This document shows positions 7,868 through 13,219 of a stretch of DNA of 13,219 nt, piece after piece. Positions within the stretch are counted from its first letter, which is position 1, and each line of letters begins with the position of its first letter. Source of the DNA: Thalassiosira profunda (lineage: Eukaryota; Bacillariophyta; Thalassiosirophyceae; Thalassiosirales; Thalassiosiraceae); NCBI GenBank assembly GCA_036939355.1, contig JALLAP010002125.1, forward strand, positions 1-13,219. The letters run 5' to 3'. The notes beneath the pieces were generated by a model that saw nothing but the letters and a program-made list of their open reading frames with translations, was not told the DNA's origin and searched no databases. The position numbers and the translations under genes are program-made.

Positions 7868-7982
7868 TTTCGTTGTTTGACACCCTCTTGAAGTTCAAGG
7901 TACCGATACCACTTCCAACCCATGNTTTCGTTGTTTGACACCCTCTTGAAGTTCAAGGTACCGATACCACTTCCAACCCATG
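7868..7982. repeat. 57-bp identical copies flanking a single N: probable assembly join
   Basis: Bases 7868-7924 and 7926-7982 are identical over 57 bases and are separated only by the N at 7925. Two contig ends that overlap but were not merged would give exactly this. The natural sequence probably has one copy and no gap. The Met that seems to open a longer reading frame at 7922 spans the N and should not be used as a start. Confidence 0.9.
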
Positions 7983-8188
7983 TAGCTGCACGTGCACCTT
8001 CCGCGCCTGCTGCCAATGTCCTCTCGCATTTTCTGGGGAACGCGGAACCGCGTTCGCTTGACAACCATCTTTTACAGATTCTCCGAAGGTCCGAAGTCGG
8101 AGTGGAGAAGTACCACCAATGCTGCAAATATCAAAATATGCTGTCGCATTGCAACCCTCTCATCTACACAACATTTTGCAACTCGACA

Positions 8189-9094
8189 ATGGGCAAGAAG
8201 AGCCGCCGCCGCTCGAAGCCCGCCACGAAGGGCGAGGACGCCTCCGCCAGTGGGGTCCGTAGCTTCACCGGCTACGTGCCCGACACGTCGGGCTTCGGCC
8301 CGCCCGCCCCTCCCGCCGCCGTCGCCGCATTCTGGACGTGGTTCCAAGAGCACGAGCTTGCCCTCCGCCATCCCGACCTCTGGAGCTCCCCCGACGGCAC
8401 CATGCAAGTGATGGAGCGCGTCTGCAAGGAGCTCGTCAAGGTGCACGACGGCCTGTCCTGCGAGATTGGGCGCAGCCTCGAGCGGTACCATGTCGTGATC
8501 ACTGCGAATGGCAACACGGATCGCTTCAACGCGGTCATCTCTCTCATCCAAGCGGCGCCCACCAATCTGGCGCACTGGAGGCTCACCGCTTTCCGCCCGC
8601 GCAGTCCCTACCTCGAAACGCTCTCCTTCCCCGGAGGGGGGTGGCGCAGCTCGCCCCTCTCGTCGGGCGCCTACCCGCCCGAGAAGATGAGTTTTATGCT
8701 CACCGAGGACAAGCGCGTCGATAAGCTGGGTGTCCTCTTATTCATGGAGGGATTCGAGGGCAAGTTCGACGACCTTCCCCGCGCCGAACAGGAGTTCTTC
8801 GGGCAGGCTGCCTTCCTGTACCTCGACTCGATCTTGGGCGAGTACAACGTCATCATGCATTTGAGTGGAAACATCCACATCCTCTCTGCAAAGGAAGGAG
8901 GGATCAAGATCAAGCGTGTCAAGAATGGACTCGGGTTTGTGGGGTACACGATGGATCCTCTGGAAAACTTGGCCCGCAAATTCGACGAGCGCCTATCCAA
9001 GAAGATCGGCCCCAAGCCCGAGGAGGGATGGGCCGCGCTGGGAGGATACACCCTGGAGGTCCTGGGTCAGGCGAGCACTCCGGTCACGCCGTAG
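8189..9094 (+). CDS. Conserved hypothetical protein resembling bacterial uncharacterised proteins (301 residues)
   Basis: I chose the ATG at 8189 because its context is strong (acaATGg), the peptide turns compositionally normal there, and the upstream frame only continues through the artefactual N junction. Residues 2-46 are a basic then Pro/Ala-rich tail. The folded part, about 47-225, has FWTWFQEHE (48-56), HVVITANGNTDRFNAV (101-116), LIQAAPTNLAHWRLTAFRPR (119-138), LGVLLFMEGF (180-189) and AAFLYLDSILGEYNV (207-221). From memory, many bacterial hypothetical proteins share this order: FW.WF, then a 'vIsAdGd...F..v..Lv.aAP.lpgW.v.aFrPR' stretch, then 'aflLLDaaLGEyd'. No catalytic residues are known to me. 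It has no signal peptide, transmembrane span or intron. It may be an ancient bacterial acquisition, or simply a family found in both. Function unknown. Confidence 0.85.
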   Translation: MGKKSRRRSKPATKGEDASASGVRSFTGYVPDTSGFGPPAPPAAVAAFWTWFQEHELALRHPDLWSSPDGTMQVMERVCKELVKVHDGLSCEIGRSLERYHVVITANGNTDRFNAVISLIQAAPTNLAHWRLTAFRPRSPYLETLSFPGGGWRSSPLSSGAYPPEKMSFMLTEDKRVDKLGVLLFMEGFEGKFDDLPRAEQEFFGQAAFLYLDSILGEYNVIMHLSGNIHILSAKEGGIKIKRVKNGLGFVGYTMDPLENLARKFDERLSKKIGPKPEEGWAALGGYTLEVLGQASTPVTP

Positions 9095-9212
9095 ATAAAT
9101 GCAACTTTGGGGGTGTTGTTGCACTAGTCTTCACTAAACATTGTTACCTGGCCTCCCACCGGAGTTGTGCGTTGTTTCAACTGCTCGTCGTCCTATTTCG
9201 ACATAATCCTCA

Positions 9213-11125
9213 TCACCGCTCGATCAACTCGACAGACGACACGCCTTCGCGGTCTCCGGAAACGAGGACATCTGGAAAATCGGTTGATAACTCTACCCCT
9301 CCATCATCTGCCTCCTCGTCGGCCATTGTCCGTCGAAGAGGAGCATCGAATGTGGAAAAGTACACGATGGTCACCGCGGCCACGGTAAACAGCAGCAGCA
9401 CATCTCCTCGAACGTCCGAATCCAGAGGCCGGATCTGCCGGAAGAACTCGTAGTCCTGATTCAGCGCCCACTCGGCCACGGGCACCATCAGTGCCGATAC
9501 CAAGTTCCCGCCCACCTGCTGCACGCTTTCCACGGCTGTTTCGTCGCTGGGGTATGTCACGTCCACGGCCAGCTCGGCGTTGATGGGCTGGATAGGCCCG
9601 CAGGAAAGGCCAAGTCCCAGCAGGGCCAGTACCAGTAGGACGGGTTCGTTCCCGAGCATGTGATCTGTCAGACCCAACGGTATCACGAAGAACATCGTAG
9701 CCGCGAGACAGGCCAGCGTCACTGGTTTGTATTGCTTTGTTTTATCGACGTATCCCCCAATGATAATGCCCCCGAGCAGAATTGCGAGCCTTCACGTATT
9801 AAGATGAAAGATTGAGTGAGCACGCGTCATATGATGAGCAGAAGTGACCAAGCTCGTACTCACTCGAATCCCGCCCCGGCCAAATCAATGCCCAATTGGT
9901 TGGTAATGCCGCCCCTTTCCATCACCTCGTCAATAAAAGTACCCACGATGTTGGTGATCGAAATGCTGCAAATGAAGGCTGCCAACGGAAGGCTGAATCC
10001 CGGAGTGCCAAACAACTTTTTCACAGATTCCAGAAACGGTGGCTCCTTCTCCCCTCGCATCAGCTTTTCAATCTCGCTGTAGCTTGGTGGCGACGGCGGC
10101 TTCTCCTGAAACTGCAAAAACGTCCCCAGCGAGACTGCCACGCAAAGCAGCGAGATCAGGCCAAAGTAATCGTGTATCCCCACCTCGTTCTTGGCCATGT
10201 GCCCCCCAACGAGAAAAGCCACGGCAATTCCTATCTGGTTGAAGTTTAGTGCAGTGGCGGTCGCGGTGGCTCGTTCGTTCGACGCGAACCACGCCGCGCT
10301 CAGCATCGGCGGGGTGCACTGGAAGTACGGCTGCGCAAACCCCACCATCACGGTGCCCATCACCAGCAACGCGTACGGCTCCAGGCCCGCTGTCCTCGAC
10401 GCCTCCGTCAGCGTCGAGGGATCGACCAAATCCGTCACCGCATCGGGCAGCACCTCCATCACCTCCTGCGCCACCAGGTCCACCTCCTGCGACACACTCT
10501 GGACCAACGCCTCGGCCCCTCCCACCGCCTCGGCGGCGTTGGCGATGCCGCTCCCCAGCCCCACCCCGAACTTCTCCAGCCATCCCAGGTCGGGGACGCC
10601 GCTCCGGAGGAGGCATCCGAGCGTCATGATCCCCGCGGCGCCCTTGATGCTTTTTTCGAGGCCGAACTTGGCCACCACGTCCGTGACGAGGAAGCAGCTC
10701 GCGACGTTGGTGAAGAGGAAGATGTCGATGAGGTTGGCCGCCGACGCGCCGGGGTAGGCGTGCTCGAAGCCGTCGGGGGTGGCGGCGACGGAGAAGCAGA
10801 TCCAGTCCGACAGGAGGGCGAGGAGGCTGAGGTAGGCGAGCTGCACCCATCTTTGGTCGTAGACGCGGGGTTCCATCGGGGGCTTTGATCCGTTGGCGAG
10901 GCCGTTTGTTGAGTCTCCGTTGGTGGAGGACATTGGCAGTGATGTGTGATGTCTGCCTGGTGCATGGGTATCCTCGCGGAATTGCAATGCACCGACTTGA
11001 ATGGGCGCTGATCGGACGAGAGTTGATGCCGGCGGTGCGAAGGCCGATGCACCGAGGGGCGATGGTGATATCACCGAGGACGAGCCGAGCAGGGCTGCCA
11101 TTGCCACTGCTGCTGCTCTCGGCAT
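9213..11125 (-). CDS. FLVCR/SLC49-like major facilitator transporter with a diatom plastid-type presequence (two exons)
   Basis: Exons 11125-9864 and 9789-9213 join through a 74-nt intron to give 612 residues. The chosen ATG (11125) starts a good signal peptide: MPRAAAVAMAALLG, then GASAFAPP at 25-32, with predicted cleavage before F29; this is the diatom ASAFAP motif for entry into the complex plastid. An ATG at 11167 would add 14 mostly basic residues. The MFS body starts near RWVQLAYLSLLALLSDW (92-108). The family-like signature is GFAQPYFQCTPPMLSAAWF (262-280), then ERATATATALNFNQIGIAV (284-302). The splice junction restores GAGFE|LAILLGGIIIGGYVDKTK, a conserved loop of this family. Animal FLVCR proteins move choline, ethanolamine or haem; the substrate here cannot be read. 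An unusual polar, partly acidic insertion (about 178-248) separates two membrane segments. The acidic C-terminus is soluble. The gene is convergent with its 8189 neighbour, 118 bases away. Confidence 0.88.
9790..9863 (-). other. Intron of the FLVCR-like transporter gene (74 nt)
   Basis: On the minus strand the exon ends TTCGA, the donor is GTGAGT (9863-9858) and the acceptor is GTGAAG, with AG at 9791-9790. The GA|G codon is rebuilt as Glu and the frame continues as LAILLGGIIIGGYVDK. Without removal the protein stops at once (GAG TGA). The intron is AT-richer than its exons. Confidence 0.9.
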
Positions 11126-11506
11126 CCTCGATGGCCTCCGTCGGCAGTCGCGTCTTCTTCTATTCATCCTGCTGTAACTTGCTGCGATGGCACAATCCGA
11201 CAGACCCCGGCTCTCTCGACTGCGCGGTCCTCGTCCCTGCCACCACCAAGCCGGGGTATTGTGGAGCAGGTGCCGGCATGCAGAGGAGGCGCCGATGTTC
11301 TTTGGTTGGGCGCGCAGCTTCAACAGGCGACTTTTTCGCTGACACTTCCTTCAACCGAGAGGAATCCTTGTGGCCCTCCATCCGTCCTGATTTCCCTCGC
11401 AAGATTCGATCGTCTCCGCTCGATCGATCGGGAGCACCCACCCCCTCCTCCGGCGTCGCCAGCCCAGCACGAACAACCCCCAGCTATTGACCGGCAGCAT
11501 AGAACA
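11126..11506. other. Divergent intergenic spacer
   Basis: This is the shared upstream region of the transporter (minus) and the zinc-finger gene (plus). The transporter frame is open up to 11323, but that part (Trp/Gly/Arg-rich) resembles no presequence and lies outside the signal peptide. GATCGATC stretches near 11420-11430 are the only visible pattern. I see no TATA box that I would defend. Confidence 0.45.
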
Positions 11507-12828
11507 ATGTCGCAGGAAAATGCTGCAGCAGCGCCGGCAGAGGAGGAGACGGCGGCCAACGACATCGCCACCGCCGCCGCCCTCGGCGTGGTCCTGGAGT
11601 GTGGCGCACCCCACACGGGATTGCAGGAATTGGGACGCATCTCCTCGTGCTCGACGTCGTTGAATGCCACCGCAGGATCGGCCTGGTACGCATCATTTAC
11701 CAAGGCTGCGAGGCCAATGATGTTGCGTCTCTTCCGCGTGCAACAATCGACGCGAGCATCATTGGGGGCAGGAGAGGAGCCTCAACCGTTTACCTGATAA
11801 CGGACGTGCTCGCTGCGGCAGATGCCAAGTTCGAAGGCGGGGGAGGGTTATTGGTGGAGAGGGAGCGCAGACTCGAAGCCAAGCGTCCAACTCGCAAGAA
11901 TCCGGGTCGCTCGGCTGCGAGCGACAATCCATACAAAAGGGCCAGAGTGGTGGAAGATTTTGACCCTCTATCATTTCGCTGCACTGCAGCGGAGGCTCTG
12001 CCCATTGGTGTAATGGAGTATTTGGCTGTCGACTCTCCCGACAACAAGATGGGGAAATGCGAGGAATGGAAGAGTCGACAGCCGATCTGCTGTTCCTTTT
12101 GCGACGTTGAGGGACTCCCCGCGGACATCAAAGCCCACGAATGGTTTGCGCACGGGAGTACCATCAACACTCAAGTGCAACGTGGAGAGGTCCGTCATGA
12201 TATGACCGAGAGTGACTTCAGCTTGACGCATACCCAAACACTGGAAGATGCCCGAATTCTGGAAGTGCCAGAGGAGCTGCGCCAGCTCATGGAAACGGTG
12301 TCAGCCCAGAACTCCTACTTGAGGGACATTCGCTTTCAGGAGGAGGAATATCTGGCCACAAATCTCATCCTCTGGGAATGCATGTTCGATTTTGGTAATG
12401 GGGTATCAATTGCAATCTCGTTCCGGGATCGATCCATCGACTACGTGTCACCTGACGCTGGTGTTCAAAGCACGTACCTTTATTGCGTCGAAACACAGAT
12501 CGGAGGCAAGAACAAGCCAGCGCTCAAACTCGTCGAGATGTTTCATGACGGGCATGCAGAATATTGGTACGAGAAAGAGGCGAGCGCCAAGAAGTTTGCT
12601 GAGGTCATTGCTGCTCTAGGACTTCAGGAGTCGTCGCCTGTCCAACTTCTGGTGTCACTCATCGCACGAGTTGCGCGCCCAAGGCCGCGTCATTGGCAGG
12701 GACCTCGAAGTCCGATGATGCTTTCGGATGTGACGGATATCTACCCAACTGACCACGCGAAGATGCCCGTGGTGAGCAAGACACGATTTGCTCTATTGCA
12801 GTTATTGTATCCACACCTAAGGGAGTAG
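11507..12828 (+). CDS. C2H2-type zinc-finger hypothetical protein, probably two exons (coding frame changes near 11.69-11.77 kb)
   Basis: The long 3' frame ends at 12828 but has no ATG in its 5' part. An ATG at 11507 (acaATGt, A at -3) opens an acidic, Ala-rich N-terminus in another frame (MSQENAAAAPAEEE, then ALGVVLECGAPHTGLQELGR). Removing 11686-11771 (GTACGC...GGGGGCAG, 86 nt) joins the frames as TG|G and gives 411 residues; this intron is inferred. In that model residues about 30-60 (LQELGRISSCSTSLNATAGSAW) faintly resemble the second half of an F-box. Residues 167-187 hold C-x2-C-x11-H-x4-H (CSFC...H....H), a likely zinc-binding finger. A basic stretch with RRLEAKRPTRK precedes it. The C-terminal half (FDFGNGVSIAISF, YWYEKEASAKKF) looks folded but is unknown to me. 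A sequencing frameshift is the main alternative to an intron. It could bind nucleic acid or protein. Confidence 0.68.
12024..12083. repeat. 13-bp perfect inverted repeat within the zinc-finger gene
   Basis: GGCTGTCGACTCT at 12024-12036 is the exact reverse complement of 12071-12083, leaving a 34-nt loop. It sits in coding sequence just before the zinc-finger codons. It could form a stem in the mRNA, or be chance within GC-balanced codons. Confidence 0.7.
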
Positions 12829-13044
12829 GGAGGGGGGAGCAGGGGGAATGCAAAGAAAGTGAGAGATGCGAAATGTGGATGGTGCACAGATCGTATGCTT
12901 GATCAGGCTTCATTTCCATGAGTTTGGTCCAAACGGCAGCCTGTTCCATTGGCGCGTCTAACAATGCGAGGGGCAAGCGGCTCTACGTCCATCGGTATCT
13001 ACCTACCTCTAGACTCTTAGCATAACGTCGAATTACGAATAAGA

Positions 13045-13219
13045 TCACGGATCGACTCCCTTCAGTTCATAGTTCATTTGCGCCAAAGCGCCGAGTCCTC
13101 CTTTGACGGGCGAGTCGTCTTCGCCCTCCTCCTCGTCTTCCACATCCGACTCGGCAATCGCGACAAGCTGCCTCTCGCGTGAGAATGAAACGGCCCTGTG
13201 CCTCGATCGGCTGCGACTT
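13045..13219 (-). CDS. Hypothetical protein, C-terminal 57 residues (runs off the right edge)
   Basis: On the minus strand a frame with no stop enters at 13218 and ends at TGA 13047-13045. It reads SRSRSRHRAVSFSRERQ, then an acidic run (DVEDEEEGEDD) and a tail GGLGALAQMNYELKGVDP. The Arg/Ser-rich then acidic then Gly/Leu order is typical of a disordered regulatory tail; Ser residues next to Arg could be phosphorylated, which is inference. The product cannot be named from so little. It is convergent with the zinc-finger gene, 216 bases away; that gap has no supported feature. Confidence 0.6.
   Translation of the reverse strand, partial: SRSRSRHRAVSFSRERQLVAIAESDVEDEEEGEDDSPVKGGLGALAQMNYELKGVDP

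Larger units (their letters stand above)
7307..8188. other. Divergent intergenic spacer containing a scaffold join
   Basis: The stretch lies between the 5' ends of the small minus-strand gene (7306) and the plus-strand gene at 8189. It holds two short tandem repeats, the duplicated 57-mer around an N, and a TATAAA at 7755-7760 that could be a core promoter element but lies over 400 bases from the plus-strand start. Frames running through it (for example minus up to 7675, or plus from 7922) are not supported as protein. The real length is uncertain because of the N. Confidence 0.5.

Noticed and set aside
7798..8127. 109-residue minus-strand frame across the N
   Set aside because: It reads through the artefactual duplicate twice (GxGxGTL-like segment repeated) and would be frameshifted once the copy is removed.
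7922..8188. N-terminal extension of the 8189 gene through the N
   Set aside because: Its Met spans the N junction of a duplicated 57-mer, and the peptide there lacks similarity to the folded part.
10068..10850. 260-residue minus-strand frame within the transporter exon
   Set aside because: Arg/Gly-rich shadow of the FLVCR-like coding frame.
5324..12002. Shared CTAAEAL peptide in the 4930-6000 protein and the zinc-finger protein
   Set aside because: Seven residues without similar flanks and with different codons; likely chance.
1..13219. CRISPR array, transposon, tRNA/rRNA or an operon-like defence system
   Set aside because: No regularly spaced repeats, transposase motifs, terminal inverted repeats or cloverleaf-like structure seen by eye; genes lie on alternating strands with eukaryotic features.

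Overview
This window is most likely nuclear DNA of a diatom, probably a centric Thalassiosira-like species. The main evidence is the gene on the minus strand at 9213-11125. It opens with a signal peptide ending in the ASAFAP-type motif that diatoms use to send proteins into their complex plastid. It also carries a short (74 nt) intron with GTGAGT...AG ends. Compact genes on both strands, about 75-nt introns, strong -3A start contexts and no bacterial ribosome binding sites or operons agree with this. The species is not proven by the sequence.

Layout. 1-311 (minus): N-terminal end of a gene running off the left edge, of a kind common in diatoms. 312-902: gene-free divergent spacer. 903-4835 (plus): intronless 1310-residue protein with charged 50-residue helical repeats, IQ-like motifs and a C-terminal TCP11 domain. 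4930-6000 (minus, convergent): Rossmann-like, possibly methyltransferase-like protein, with a probable intron just upstream at 6014-6088. 6357-6749 (minus): a weaker 130-codon ORF. 6872-7306 (minus): small Ala/Arg/Pro-rich protein with a repeated EAAARRLLRRA block. 7307-8188: divergent spacer holding small tandem repeats and a scaffold join (57 bp repeated on both sides of a single N). 8189-9094 (plus): 301-residue protein resembling bacterial uncharacterised proteins. 9213-11125 (minus): two-exon MFS transporter of the FLVCR/SLC49 type with a plastid presequence. 11507-12828 (plus): C2H2-type zinc-finger protein whose coding sequence changes frame near 11.69-11.77 kb, best explained by an intron. 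13045-13219 (minus): C-terminal end of a gene entering from the right edge.

Nothing suggests that these genes form one pathway; this looks like an ordinary gene-dense stretch of a protist chromosome. I found no mobile element, CRISPR array, tRNA or rRNA. I see no convincing new multi-gene system. The items most worth following up are the plastid-type presequence on an FLVCR-like transporter, the bacterial-like protein at 8189, the unplaced DGPDG/YYFDGCGG family at 4930, and the gene models that need an intron or a frame correction.
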